Below, piece after piece: positions 38,023 through 47,429 of a stretch of 64,000 nt of DNA. The position numbers were made by a program, and so were the translations under genes. The DNA is taken from NCBI RefSeq assembly GCF_030814995.1, contig NZ_JAUSVX010000010.1, positions 248,001 to 312,000 of the forward strand, given 5' to 3'. Position 1 is the first letter of the stretch. Every line of letters begins with the position of its first letter. This DNA is from Labrys wisconsinensis. GTDB lineage: Bacteria > Pseudomonadota > Alphaproteobacteria > Rhizobiales > Labraceae. The notes under the pieces are model-generated. The model was not told the origin of the DNA, ran no database searches, and saw only the letters and a list, made by a program, of their open reading frames with translations.

Positions 38023-38298
38023 ATGTTTTCCAAGCTGTTCGGACCGAGGCCAGGCAAAACCGTCGATGCCCGGCGGAGCGCTCAAGCCCAGCGCCCGACG
38101 AGCGAGGCCGCCAAGGCGGAAGCAAAGGCAAACCCCGGCGGCTGGATCTACGAAATCGGAGGCGGCTACAACAACACCGAGGCGGTGCCTCCACAGGCCA
38201 TCAGAGGGGCCTGGAAAGTGGATGAGCGGGGCGAGATCACGGACGAATACAAGGCAAATCCCAATTTCGATCCCAGCTTCAGAAAACCTCATCCTTGA
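38023..38298 (+). CDS. Small hypothetical protein
   Basis: A 91-residue soluble, polar protein (KLFGPRPGKTVDARRSAQAQ, WIYEIGGGYNNTEAVPPQAI, ending NPNFDPSFRKPHP). GAGGACGGGAT before the ATG gives a good ribosome site. No signal peptide or membrane helix. I do not recognise the family; the WIYEIGGGY-x-xTEAVPPQAIRGAWKV core looks conserved rather than random. Confidence 0.6.
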   Translation: MFSKLFGPRPGKTVDARRSAQAQRPTSEAAKAEAKANPGGWIYEIGGGYNNTEAVPPQAIRGAWKVDERGEITDEYKANPNFDPSFRKPHP

Positions 38299-38409
38299 GA
38301 GCACCGGATCACCCGGGCTCGGCGTTGTGGCAAGCATCGCGCAGGCAATGGCAGGAGGGCGTGGCCGGCTTGACCACGACCCGCAGCACCATGGCGATGC
38401 CGGCGTCGG

Positions 38410-38781
38410 TTACGCTGCCCTGTAAAAGGCCCAGCGATCCGCGCCGCCTCCCGGCCCGTGCTCCAGCCAGTTCATGGCAAATTCGATGGCGGCGATATCC
38501 ATTTCAGGCGTGTATACGTTCAAGCTCATCATCTTTTGGTCATAGACCATCTGACCGGACTTGATCGCTTCCAAGAGATTGGACAAATCCTCTTCGTGCA
38601 GAGGTATTTCTGTGGCTTGTATTGCATCGCTTATCCCATTGAGACGGCAGATCAACTGATGCAAGCCATAGTGCTTCTGCCAAAAGGCCAGGAGATAGGT
38701 CTCCTGGATAAGATCCCCCCGACGCCACCGCAACGGGCTCCCGACATCTCGTTCTCCGTCAAAACTCATGTCGAAGCTCAT
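38410..38781 (-). CDS. Hypothetical protein
   Basis: This 123-residue acidic protein (GDLIQETYLLAFWQKHYGLH, LEAIKSGQMVYDQKMMSLNV) has no signal or membrane segment. GAGGGG stands 6 bases before the ATG at 38781. Codon use is less GC-rich than in the flanking operons. Family not recognised; its size and isolated setting would fit an immunity or accessory protein, but nothing shows that. Confidence 0.6.
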   Translation of the reverse strand: MSFDMSFDGERDVGSPLRWRRGDLIQETYLLAFWQKHYGLHQLICRLNGISDAIQATEIPLHEEDLSNLLEAIKSGQMVYDQKMMSLNVYTPEMDIAAIEFAMNWLEHGPGGGADRWAFYRAA

Positions 38782-38955
38782 GCCATCCCCTCGGAGCCCT
38801 GCGCCTTACGAGGGCGACTATGGCTTGCCTAGGCTCGATGGCAAGGCAACATAGGGCGTCTTGATCATCCCCTCATCCGATTCAGTGCGGACGATCGTGT
38901 GGATCGAATTTCGATTTGAGGAATAATGTCCTTATATTCAAATCGTTGCGAGAGC

Positions 38956-39882
38956 ATGCGTCTCCTGATCGCCGAGCCGCTGGCCGCCGAGCCTGCCTTC
39001 CTGGCCGAGCTCCACCGCCTCGATCCCGCGGTCACGGCCGCGGTCTGGCCGCAGGACGGCGTGCCCGAGGCCGATATCCTGGTCGCCTTCGCGCTGCCGC
39101 CGGAGATCGAGCGATTGCCGACGGACCTCCGGGCGGTGTTCTGCTTCGGCGCCGGCGTCGAGCAGCTCCTCGGCGATCCGCGCCTGCCGCCGCACCTGCC
39201 GGTGGCGCGCCTCCTCGACGAGGGGCAGGCGCAGCGCATGCTCGACTATGTCCTCGCCGCCGCCTTCGCCCGGCTCATCGACCTTCCCGTCCTGGCCGAG
39301 GCTCGCGCGCGCCGCGCCTGGATCCTGCCCGATGGGCGGCTGGACCGCCGCGACCTCGCGGTGGCGGTGCTCGGCCTCGGCTTCATCGGCGAGCGGATCG
39401 CCACCGGCCTGCGCGATCTCGGCTTTGCCGTGCGCGCCTGGTCGCGCCAACCGCGCACCTTGCCCGGGATTGCCGCCTTCGCCGGGCCGGATGGGCTCGC
39501 GGCCTGTGCCGAGGGCGCCGACCTCCTCGTCAACGTGCTGCCGGCGACGCCGGAGCTCAAGGGCGTCCTCGGCACGCGCCTGCTGCAGCGCCTCGCGCCC
39601 GGCGCCCACCTCGTCAATATCGGCCGTGGCTCGCATCTGCCCGAGACGGACCTGTGCCGCGCTCTTGTCGAGGGTCCGCTCGCCCATGCCTGGCTCGACG
39701 TCTTCACGCCGGAGCCGCCCGCGCCGGACCATTGGATCTGGCGGGATTCCAGGGTGACGCTGACCCCGCATCTCGCCGGCGTGCCGAGCCCGGCGGGCGC
39801 CGCGGCGTCCCTGGCAAGCGTCATCGCCGCCCTGCGCGCGGGCGACGCGCTGCCGGGCCTGGTGCGCGGCGGCAGGGCTTAG
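38956..39882 (+). CDS. D-isomer 2-hydroxyacid dehydrogenase (glyoxylate/hydroxypyruvate reductase A-like)
   Basis: A 308-residue NAD(P)-dependent reductase. The cofactor-binding LAVAVLGLGFIGERIATGL, catalytic Arg in LVNIGRGSHLPE, and the His in LTPHLAGVPSP are in the usual order. It resembles GhrA, which reduces glyoxylate and hydroxypyruvate. The start at 38956 (MRLLIAEPL) matches the family; ATG 38926 with GAGG just upstream would add 10 residues and cannot be ruled out. Confidence 0.85.
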   Translation: MRLLIAEPLAAEPAFLAELHRLDPAVTAAVWPQDGVPEADILVAFALPPEIERLPTDLRAVFCFGAGVEQLLGDPRLPPHLPVARLLDEGQAQRMLDYVLAAAFARLIDLPVLAEARARRAWILPDGRLDRRDLAVAVLGLGFIGERIATGLRDLGFAVRAWSRQPRTLPGIAAFAGPDGLAACAEGADLLVNVLPATPELKGVLGTRLLQRLAPGAHLVNIGRGSHLPETDLCRALVEGPLAHAWLDVFTPEPPAPDHWIWRDSRVTLTPHLAGVPSPAGAAASLASVIAALRAGDALPGLVRGGRA

Positions 39883-39921
39883 GGTTCGTTGGGGAATAAG
39901 TGCTTCAGATGAGACGCGCGC

Positions 39922-40074
39922 AACCCCTCTCCCGACCGGGAGAGGGGCAGGGGTGAGGGTCTAAACGCGTCACCAAAGAGGTATCGGCTGAAGCAACGGC
40001 ACGTAAAATGCTTCACCCATTCTGGTAAAGTCTAGTCCCTCACCCCTGCCCCTCTCCCAGTCGGGAGAGGGGTT
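39922..40074. repeat. Large inverted-repeat element (41-bp arms)
   Basis: Arm 39922-39962 and arm 40034-40074 are reverse complements at 39 of 41 positions. Each arm also holds its own small palindrome (CCCCTCTCCC/GGGAGAGGGG). It fills the gap between two convergent genes. This is the form of a REP-type composite element; transcription termination for both genes is also possible. Confidence 0.75.
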
Positions 40075-40148
40075 CTCCGGGCCACTTCGATTCCTTTATT
40101 CGCCGACTCGATCTCAGGGCGTCCGTCGCCTCACCGAGCGCGCTGTTT

Positions 40149-40655
40149 TCAGGCCGTGTCGATCGGGATCTCCGTCGTGGCCTTGGTGACCGCCAGGACG
40201 ACCTCGCTGGTGTAGGACCGGATGCCGGGCGCGGCCGCCAGCACCCGGCGTGCGAAGTCCTGGTAGTGGGCGACGTCCCGGCTGCGCACCAGCAGGATGT
40301 AGTCGATGTCGCCGGCGACCGTCAGGCACTGGACCACGCGCGGCAGGGCCGCCATGCGCGCCTCCAGCGCCCGCATGGCCTCCTCGGTCGGCCGCTCCAG
40401 CTTGATCCGGACCACGGTCAGCAGGGGGTAGCCCAGCGCCGCCGGCGACAGCAGCGCCACCGTCCGTTCGATAATGCCCGCTGCGCGCAGCCGGCGCACG
40501 CGCTTCAGGCAGGCCGGCGGCGACAGGCCGATCTCGTCGGCCAAGGCCTGGTTCGCGATCAGGCTGTCGCGCTGCAGGATCCGCAGGATGCGCTTGTCGA
40601 GGGCATCGAGCTCGATAGTCCCAGGTGACTTTCCATTCTGAAAGTCAGCAGTCAT
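40149..40655 (-). CDS. Lrp/AsnC family transcriptional regulator
   Basis: This 168-residue regulator has the AsnC-type helix-turn-helix (LDKRILRILQRDSLIANQAL, LADEIGLSPPACLKRVRRLR) and the RAM ligand domain (VQCLTVAGDIDYILLVRSRD). Such proteins sense amino acids. It is divergent from the dialkylglycine decarboxylase-like gene 131 bp away, so it likely controls that gene and itself. Confidence 0.9.
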   Translation of the reverse strand: MTADFQNGKSPGTIELDALDKRILRILQRDSLIANQALADEIGLSPPACLKRVRRLRAAGIIERTVALLSPAALGYPLLTVVRIKLERPTEEAMRALEARMAALPRVVQCLTVAGDIDYILLVRSRDVAHYQDFARRVLAAAPGIRSYTSEVVLAVTKATTEIPIDTA

Positions 40656-40786
40656 CTTAAGCCATCAAAATTTCTTCATCGGGGCATCCCTACCCCGTTT
40701 TTCCCTCGAAATCACGATGAAAAAGAAATCGCCGGATCTTCCACTCGCGCTACCGTAGGGCACGCCGAGCAAAGGAAACAAGGCCG

Positions 40787-42106
40787 ATGTCGATGCCGCA
40801 TGCCAGCAACGAGCCGTGGGACCAGCATCTCATCCACTACGGCATGCCGTTCGCGCCGCGCCTGATCGCCAAGGCGCGCGGCACGCTCCTGTGGGACAGC
40901 GAGGGGCGCGAGATCCTGGATTTCACCTCGGGCCAGATGTGCGCGACCCTCGGCCACAATCATCCGCGCATCGTCCAGGCGATCCGCGAAGCCTGCGAGG
41001 GCGCGCTGCACCTGTTCAGCGGCATGCTGAGCCCGTCTGTGGTGGCGCTGTCGCAGCGGCTGGCGCGCATGCTGCCGCCTCACCTCTCGCGCTCGCTGTT
41101 CCTGTCGACCGGTGCCGAGGCGAACGAAGCCGCGCTCAAGCTCGCCAAGATGCACACCGGCGGGTTCGAGGTCGTGGGCTTCACCGGCGCCTGGCATGGC
41201 ATGACCTCGGGCGCCCAGTCGGTAAACTATGTCGCCGGCCGCAAGGGCTACGGCCCGATGATGCCGGGGTCCCTCATCCTGCCGGCGCCCAACGCCTATC
41301 ACTGCCCGGTGCGCCATTGCCGGAACGCCTGCGACGGCACCTGCCTCACGGTCGGCTTCGAGATGGTCGACGCCCAGTCCACCGGCGCGCCGGCGGCCCT
41401 GATCGCCGAGCCGATCGAAAGCTCCGGCGGCATCATCGTGCCGCCAGACGGCTATTGGCGCGAGGTCAAGCAGCAGTGCGAGAAGCGCGGCATGCTGCTG
41501 ATCTTCGACGAGGCGCAGACTGCCTTCGGCCGCCTGGGCTGCGACTTCGCCTTCCAGCATTTCGGTGTCGAGCCTGACGTCCTGACCCTGTCGAAGACGC
41601 TGGGCGGCGGCCTGCCGCTCGCGGCCGCCGTGATCTCCGACGAGATGGACGCCAACTGCCATGCCAAGGGCTTCGTCCACGTGACCTCGCACGTCTCCGA
41701 CCCCCTGCCCGCCCATGTCGGGCTGGCGGTGCTGGACGTGCTGGCCGAGGAGAACCTCAACGCCCGCGCGCTCGAGATGGGCGAGGTGCTGAGCGCCGGG
41801 CTGCGCTGGCTGCAGGAGCGCCACGAGATCATCGGCGACGTCCGCGGCTTCGGGCTGCTGCAGGGCGTCGAGCTGGTGAAGGACCGCGAGACCCGCGCGC
41901 CCGACGCCGAGACCGGACGCGCCATCACCCGCCGCTGCATGGAGCTGGGCCTGTCGATGAACATCGTCTCGGTCGGGGCGATGGCGGCGATCTGGCGCAT
42001 CGCCCCGCCGCTGACCGTGAGCCGGGCCGAGCTCGACCGCGGCCTCGCCATCCTCGACCAGGCGATCACCGACGTGCTGGCCGGAGACGCGCCCGCGCCG
42101 GGCTGA
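40787..42106 (+). CDS. dgdA: 2,2-dialkylglycine decarboxylase-like class III aminotransferase
   Basis: The 439-residue PLP enzyme closely follows Burkholderia dialkylglycine decarboxylase: SGQMCATLGHNHPRIV (Gln50), HLFSGMLSPSVV, GAWHGMTSG (Trp137), LIFDEAQTAFGR, the PLP lysine Lys270 in TLSKTLGGGLPL, THVSDPLPA and GLSMNIVSVGAMAAIWRIAP. That enzyme decarboxylates 2-aminoisobutyrate and transfers the amino group to pyruvate. An insert YHCPVRHCRNACDGTC with four cysteines is absent from the Burkholderia protein but usual in related aminotransferases. An Lrp-type gene is divergent instead of the LysR-type DgdR. Other omega-amino substrates remain possible. Confidence 0.82.
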   Translation: MSMPHASNEPWDQHLIHYGMPFAPRLIAKARGTLLWDSEGREILDFTSGQMCATLGHNHPRIVQAIREACEGALHLFSGMLSPSVVALSQRLARMLPPHLSRSLFLSTGAEANEAALKLAKMHTGGFEVVGFTGAWHGMTSGAQSVNYVAGRKGYGPMMPGSLILPAPNAYHCPVRHCRNACDGTCLTVGFEMVDAQSTGAPAALIAEPIESSGGIIVPPDGYWREVKQQCEKRGMLLIFDEAQTAFGRLGCDFAFQHFGVEPDVLTLSKTLGGGLPLAAAVISDEMDANCHAKGFVHVTSHVSDPLPAHVGLAVLDVLAEENLNARALEMGEVLSAGLRWLQERHEIIGDVRGFGLLQGVELVKDRETRAPDAETGRAITRRCMELGLSMNIVSVGAMAAIWRIAPPLTVSRAELDRGLAILDQAITDVLAGDAPAPG

Positions 42107-42230
42107 GCTGCGCCGCCCGCCCCCGCCGCCCCCTACGCAAGGACCTGCCGAGGCCGAGGCTGCTGCCATGACGCTGTCAGCGGGGCTCGGCTACGAACCG
42201 GCCGTCCCAGCAGCCCGAAGGGAGGACGGC

Positions 42231-42632
42231 ATGAACTTCGTCTCGATCCGCATCATCACCGACGACATCCGGCGCCTCGTGCGCTTCTACGAGCAGGTCA
42301 CCGGCATCGCGGTGACGATGTTCACCGAGGATTTCGGCGAGCTGGCGACGCCGGCCTGCACTCTGGCGATCGGCAGCACGCGCACCCTGGCGCTGTTCGG
42401 CAGCGACATCGCCCGCCCCGCCGACAACCACACCGCCATCATCGAGTTTCGCGTGGACGACGTCGATGCCGAATACCGGCGGCTGGCGGAGGTGATCGGC
42501 GACGCCCTGGTCCAGGCGCCGACGACCATGCCCTGGGGCAACCGCTCGCTGCTGTTCCGCGATCCCGACGGAAACCTCGTCAATTTCTTCACGCCGGTCA
42601 CGCCGGAGGCGATCCGGAAATTCGACAAGTGA
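42231..42632 (+). CDS. VOC/glyoxalase superfamily protein
   Basis: A 133-residue vicinal-oxygen-chelate domain: MNFVSIRIITDDIRRLVRFY, VDDVDAEYRRLAE, SLLFRDPDGNLVNFF. Members are dioxygenases, isomerases or bleomycin-type binding proteins. GGAGG sits 6 bases before the ATG at 42231; an upstream ATG at 42168 lacks such a site. It converges with the RND operon. Confidence 0.82.
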   Translation: MNFVSIRIITDDIRRLVRFYEQVTGIAVTMFTEDFGELATPACTLAIGSTRTLALFGSDIARPADNHTAIIEFRVDDVDAEYRRLAEVIGDALVQAPTTMPWGNRSLLFRDPDGNLVNFFTPVTPEAIRKFDK

Positions 42633-42645
42633 GGCCAGCCGCCGC

Positions 42646-45600
42646 TCAGGCCGCCTCCGCCTTCACCGCCCGCGGCGCCGCCGGCACCGCCGCCGGAGGC
42701 GCGCGCCGGCCGAACAGCCGGTCGAGCGCCACATAGACCACCGGGGTCGTGAACAGCGTCAGGACCTGGCTGACCACCAGCCCGCCGACCACGGCGACCC
42801 CGAGCGGCTGGCGCAGCTCGGCGCCGGTGCCGAAGGACAGCATCAGCGGCACCGCCGCCAGCAGCGCGGCGATGGTGGTCATGAGGATCGGCCGGAAGCG
42901 GGCGAGCGCCGCCTCGTAGATCGCCTCCTCGGCGCCGAGGCCGCGGCTGCGCTGTGCCGCGAGGGCGAAGTCGACCATCAGGATGCCGTTCTTCTTGACG
43001 ATGCCGATCAGGAGGATCACGCCGATCAGCGCCATGACGGAGAAGTCGAGGCGCCAGAGCCAGAGCAGCCCCAGCGCGCCGAGCCCGGCCGAGGGCAGCG
43101 TCGAGAGGATGGTCAGCGGCGTCGAATAGCTCTCGTAGAGCACGCCGAGGATGAGGTAGACCGCGATCAGCGCGGCCAGCACCAGCCATGGCTGGCTCGC
43201 CAGCGAAGCCTGGAAGGCCTGCGCCGTCCCCTGGGTGCGGCCGGTCACCCCGGCGGGCAGGCCGATGGAAGCCTTCAGCGTCTCGATCGCCGTCACCGCG
43301 TCGCCGAGTGCCACGCCCACCGGCAGGTTGAACGAGATCGTCGCCGCCGGTGCCTGGCCGCTGCGGGTGATGATCAGCGGCCCGGCCGTCTGCGGCTCGA
43401 CCCTGGCCACGGCCGAAAGCGGCACCATGCCGCCCGGCCCGCGCAGGAACAGCGTGTCGAGGCTGGCGATGCGGGCATAGCGGGCGGGATCGGCCTCGAG
43501 CACGATGCGGTACTGGTTGACCTGCGTCTGGAACTCGCCGATCTGGCGCTGCCCGAACGCGTCGTAGAGCGCCCCGTCGATATCGGCGACGCTGACGCCG
43601 AGCCGCGCCGCCGCGGCCCGGTCGATGGTGATCGACTGGGTGCGCGCGCCGAGCTGCATGTCGTGGCGGACGTCGCGCAGCAGCGGCGAGGCGGCCATGG
43701 CCCGGGTCAGCCGCTCCGTCCACAGCGCCAGGGCCGCCTGGTCGGCCGAGCTCACGACATAGCTGTACTGGGCCGCGCCGCCGCCGACGCCGAGATTGAT
43801 GTCCTGCGCCGAGCGCAGCTGCACCGTCAGCCCCGGCACGACAGCCAGCTGCGGCCGGATGCGGCCGATGAAGCCTTCGGCCGAGACGTCGCGGTCGCCG
43901 CGGTCCTTCAACACCACCCAGAGGCGGCCATTGGCCAGCGACTGGCTGCCGCCGGTGCGGCCGATGGCGAGGTTGAAGTCGAGCACGGCCGGGTCCCGGC
44001 GCACGATCTCTGCCAGCGCCAGGTGCTTCTCGCGCATGGCCTCGTAGGAGACGTCCTCGCTGGCGATGGTGGTGCCGATGACGAAGGCCGTGTCCTGCAA
44101 GGGGAAGAAACCCTTGGGGATCAGCGCATAGCCGACCCCGGTGGCGCCGACCGTCAGGAAGAAGGCGAGGAGCCCGATGCGGCGGTGGCGCAGCGTCCAG
44201 CGCAGGCCGGCGGCATAGGCGTCGATCAGGCGGTCGACCATGCCTCGACGGCCGGCGGCGTGCGCCTGCGCCGTCGGCGGCATGAAGCGGGCGCACAGCG
44301 CCGGCGCCAGGGTCAGCGCCACCACCAGCGAGATCAGCAGCGCCATCGTCACCGTCAGCGAGAATTCGCGGAACAGCCGCCCGATGATGCCGCCCATGAA
44401 CAGCAGCGGGATGAAGGCGGCGATCAGCGACAGCGTGATCGAGACCACGGTGAAGCCGATCTCGCGCGCGCCCTGCAGCGCCGCCTCCACGGCGCCGGCG
44501 CCGGCCTCCATATGGCGGTGGATGTTCTCCACCACCACGATGGCATCGTCGACGATGAAGCCGATGGCGATGATCAGGGCGACAAGGGTGAGGTTGTTGA
44601 GGGTGAAGCCGGCGAGATACATCGCCGCGAAGGTCGCGACCACGGCGACGCCGAGCACCACGGCGACGATCGCCGTCGCCGCCACCTGGCGCAGGAAGAT
44701 GCCCATGACGGCCACGACCAGCACCAGGGTGACGATGAGGGTCAGCTCCACCTCGTGCAGCGAGGCGCGGATGGTGCGTGTGCGGTCGTTCATCACCCGC
44801 ACGCTGACGTCGGGCGGCAGCTCCGCGGTGAGCGCGGGCAGCGCCGCCTGGATCGCGTCGGCGATGCGCACGATGTTGGCGCCGGGCTGGCGCAGGATGA
44901 TGACGCCGAGCCCCATCTCGCCGCGCGGGAAGGCGGCGGCATAGGCATCCTCGGCGCCGATCACCACGCGCGCGACGTCGCCGACCTTGACCGGCGCGCC
45001 GTTGCGCCAGCTCACCACCACGTTCTCGTAATCCTGCGGCGTGAACAGCTGGTCGTTGGTCTGCAGCGTCGCGACGGAGTCGCGGCCGAACACCGCGCCC
45101 TTGGCCTGGTTGACGTTGGCGCCCTGCACGGCGGCGCGCAGGTCGGCGGTGGCGAGGCCGTAGCCGGCCAGCCGGTCGGGCTCGTAGCGGATGCGCACGG
45201 CCGGCTTCTGCTGGCCGGCGATGAAGATCTGCGCCACCCCGTCGATCTGGCCGAGCCGGCGCGCCAGCCGCGTCTCGATGAGGTCGCTCAGCGTGGTGAT
45301 CGGCATGGCGTCGGAGGTGACGCTCAGCACCATGACCGGGCTGTCCGTCGGGTTGACCTTGCGCCAGGTCGGCAGGTTCGGCATGTCGCCCGGCAGCCGG
45401 CCGGAGACGCTGTTGATCGCCGCCTGGACCTCCTGCGCCGCCGCGTCGATGTCGCGCTCCAGCGTGAACTGGATGGCGACCTGGCTCTGGCCGAGCGCGC
45501 TGGTCGAGGTCATCTCGGTGATGCCCGGGATGACGGCGAAGGCGGTCTCGAGCGGCGTCGCCACGGCCGAGGCCATGGTCTCCGGGCTGGCGCCGGGCAG

Positions 45601-45780
45601 GAGCGCGGTGACTTGGATGGTCGGGAAGTCGATCTCGGGCAGCGGCGCCACCGAGAGGTTGGGGAAGGCGGCGACGCCGAGCAGGCTGAGGGCGGCGGCG
45701 GCCAGCACCGACGCCACCGGCCGGCGGATGAACCAGGCCGAGAGGCCGGAGCGGCGGGAATCCTCCGTGGTCTCGTTCAC
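42646..45780 (-). CDS. RND efflux inner-membrane transporter (MdtB/MdtC-like)
   Basis: This 1044-residue hydrophobe/amphiphile efflux pump has two repeated halves of six helices and large periplasmic loops. RND markers are FPNLSVAPLPEIDFPTIQV, LEDE-type helix 4 sequence IIAIGFIVDDAIVVVENIHR with the proton-relay aspartates, and IGIVKKNGILMVDFALAAQR in the second half. It overlaps the fusion-protein gene by 4 bases. No outer-membrane factor gene follows, so it would use one encoded elsewhere. MuxB/MdtB-type pumps export drugs and organic compounds. Confidence 0.93.
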   Translation of the reverse strand: MNETTEDSRRSGLSAWFIRRPVASVLAAAALSLLGVAAFPNLSVAPLPEIDFPTIQVTALLPGASPETMASAVATPLETAFAVIPGITEMTSTSALGQSQVAIQFTLERDIDAAAQEVQAAINSVSGRLPGDMPNLPTWRKVNPTDSPVMVLSVTSDAMPITTLSDLIETRLARRLGQIDGVAQIFIAGQQKPAVRIRYEPDRLAGYGLATADLRAAVQGANVNQAKGAVFGRDSVATLQTNDQLFTPQDYENVVVSWRNGAPVKVGDVARVVIGAEDAYAAAFPRGEMGLGVIILRQPGANIVRIADAIQAALPALTAELPPDVSVRVMNDRTRTIRASLHEVELTLIVTLVLVVAVMGIFLRQVAATAIVAVVLGVAVVATFAAMYLAGFTLNNLTLVALIIAIGFIVDDAIVVVENIHRHMEAGAGAVEAALQGAREIGFTVVSITLSLIAAFIPLLFMGGIIGRLFREFSLTVTMALLISLVVALTLAPALCARFMPPTAQAHAAGRRGMVDRLIDAYAAGLRWTLRHRRIGLLAFFLTVGATGVGYALIPKGFFPLQDTAFVIGTTIASEDVSYEAMREKHLALAEIVRRDPAVLDFNLAIGRTGGSQSLANGRLWVVLKDRGDRDVSAEGFIGRIRPQLAVVPGLTVQLRSAQDINLGVGGGAAQYSYVVSSADQAALALWTERLTRAMAASPLLRDVRHDMQLGARTQSITIDRAAAARLGVSVADIDGALYDAFGQRQIGEFQTQVNQYRIVLEADPARYARIASLDTLFLRGPGGMVPLSAVARVEPQTAGPLIITRSGQAPAATISFNLPVGVALGDAVTAIETLKASIGLPAGVTGRTQGTAQAFQASLASQPWLVLAALIAVYLILGVLYESYSTPLTILSTLPSAGLGALGLLWLWRLDFSVMALIGVILLIGIVKKNGILMVDFALAAQRSRGLGAEEAIYEAALARFRPILMTTIAALLAAVPLMLSFGTGAELRQPLGVAVVGGLVVSQVLTLFTTPVVYVALDRLFGRRAPPAAVPAAPRAVKAEAA

Positions 45781-46988
45781 GATCGCGGCGCCCCCGGGAG
45801 CGCGGCGGTCTCGGCCGCCGCCGGCGCGGGACGGGCCGTCGCGGCGACGCGCGCGCCCTGTCTCAGGCGGGAATGGCCGTCGATGACGATCTCGTCGCCG
45901 GGCGCGAGGCCCTCGGCGACCACGGCCGTCTCGTCGTCGGCGTAGCCGAGCCGGACCGGCACCCGCTCGGCCGCCCCGTCCCGCACCCGGTAGACGAAGC
46001 TGCCTTCCAGGCCCGGACGCACCGCCACCTTGGGGACCGTCACCGCCGCCGGCGAGGCGCCGGCGCGGACGCGGACCGAGACGAAGGCGCCGGGCGTCAG
46101 CCGCTCGTCGGCATTGGCCAGCACGGCGCGCACCCGCGCCGTCCCGGTGGCGCTGTCGAGCTGGTTGTCGAAGGCGGTGATCGGCCCGCGCGCCAGCACC
46201 GCGCCGGTGGCGCGGTCGACCACGTCAGCCATGGTGCCGCCGGGCTGCCGGGCCTGGTCGCGCAGGCCGTCGAGGAGCTGCTGCGGCACCGGGAAGACCA
46301 CGGAGATCGGGTCGAGCTGCGTCACCGAGACGATGCCGGCGGCATCGCCCTGGCGGGCGAGATTGCCGGGATCGATGAGGCGGATGCCGGCGCGGCCGGC
46401 GATCGGCGACTGGATCTGCGTGAAGGAGAGATTGGTCCGGGCCGCCTCGACATTGGCCTCGTCCAGCGCCACCAGCGCCTTGGCCTGGTCGAGCTCGGCC
46501 AGGCGCTGGTCGACGGCCTGCTGCGCCGCCACCTTGCGCTCCAGGAGCGTGCGGCTGCGCTCGAGGTCGAGCTCGGCCAGGCGCAGCTGCGCCCGGTCGC
46601 GCGACAGCTGCGCCTCGGCCGCGGCGAGGGCCGCCCGGTAGGCGCGGTCGTCGATGGTGGCGATGAGCTGGCCGGCCTGGACGTGGTCGCCCTCCTCGAA
46701 GAGCACCTGCGTCAGGACGCCGTCGACGCGGGTGCGCAGCATGACGCTCTGCAGGGGCTGGACGGTGCCGACCACCTCGACGAGATGCGGCACGTCGCGA
46801 CGCTCGGCGAGCGCGGTCTCGACCGGCGTCGGCGCCGACGGCGCGGCCGCGGCCGGCGGCGGCTGGCCCTGCGCCATGACGGCGGCGGCCACCGTTCCCG
46901 CCAGGATCGCCAGGACCGCCACGCCGACCAGCACGGAGGTCACGCGGCTGGGCCGGCCGTTGGGCACTCTTTCATCGGGGTCCGACAT
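45777..46988 (-). CDS. RND efflux periplasmic adaptor (membrane fusion protein)
   Basis: The 403-residue adaptor has an N-terminal membrane anchor (VTSVLVGVAVLAILAGTVAA), a lipoyl-like half (VLFEEGDHVQAGQLIATIDD), a coiled-coil hairpin (about residues 120-180, LSRDRAQLRLAELDLERSRT), the second lipoyl half (FTQIQSPIAGRAGIRLIDPG) and beta-barrel domains. It heads the pump operon and is divergent from a two-component system 657 bp away. Confidence 0.92.
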   Translation of the reverse strand: MSDPDERVPNGRPSRVTSVLVGVAVLAILAGTVAAAVMAQGQPPPAAAAPSAPTPVETALAERRDVPHLVEVVGTVQPLQSVMLRTRVDGVLTQVLFEEGDHVQAGQLIATIDDRAYRAALAAAEAQLSRDRAQLRLAELDLERSRTLLERKVAAQQAVDQRLAELDQAKALVALDEANVEAARTNLSFTQIQSPIAGRAGIRLIDPGNLARQGDAAGIVSVTQLDPISVVFPVPQQLLDGLRDQARQPGGTMADVVDRATGAVLARGPITAFDNQLDSATGTARVRAVLANADERLTPGAFVSVRVRAGASPAAVTVPKVAVRPGLEGSFVYRVRDGAAERVPVRLGYADDETAVVAEGLAPGDEIVIDGHSRLRQGARVAATARPAPAAAETAALPGAPRS

Positions 46989-47078
46989 GCATCCTCTCGC
47001 CGTTCGGGGTCGCGGCCGCGGCGCTCCTCGGCGCCGCCGCGCGTCGTCCTCGTCGCCCTGCCTGGCCTGCGTCGCGCC

Positions 47079-47429
47079 TCAGGCGGGCCGCTGCCCCCGA
47101 GCGACAGGCGCCTCGTGAGCCCGGGCTCTCGCCAGCGCGGAGGCGCAGCAGGGGTCGTGCTCCTGCGCCGCCCGCACGGCGATCGCCCGCGGCGGTACCG
47201 CCCCGTCGGAGCCCGTGGCCCGGCCCGACGGGCCGGCGACTGCGCCCGCGGCGAAGACCACGGCGATGGCGGCGACCACGAGCTTGTCCAGGATGGTGAC
47301 GGCCTGAGCCTGGACCAGACGCTCGGTCGGCTCGCGCCAGCTCGCAAAGGCCTCGTCCTCGCCGGCGTCGCCATCGGGCCCGACGTCGGACGATCCCCTG
47401 CGCAGCAGCGCCTTCGGCAGGTCGATCAT
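47079..47429 (-). CDS. Hypothetical single-pass membrane protein
   Basis: A 116-residue reading frame with one membrane helix (DKLVVAAIAVVFAAGAVAGP, about 49-68), a charged N-terminus and an Arg/Ala-rich tail with one CC pair. A GGAG stands 9 bases before the ATG. It is in the gap between the efflux adaptor gene and the response-regulator gene, oriented with the pump. No family recognised. Confidence 0.45.
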   Translation of the reverse strand: MIDLPKALLRRGSSDVGPDGDAGEDEAFASWREPTERLVQAQAVTILDKLVVAAIAVVFAAGAVAGPSGRATGSDGAVPPRAIAVRAAQEHDPCCASALARARAHEAPVARGQRPA

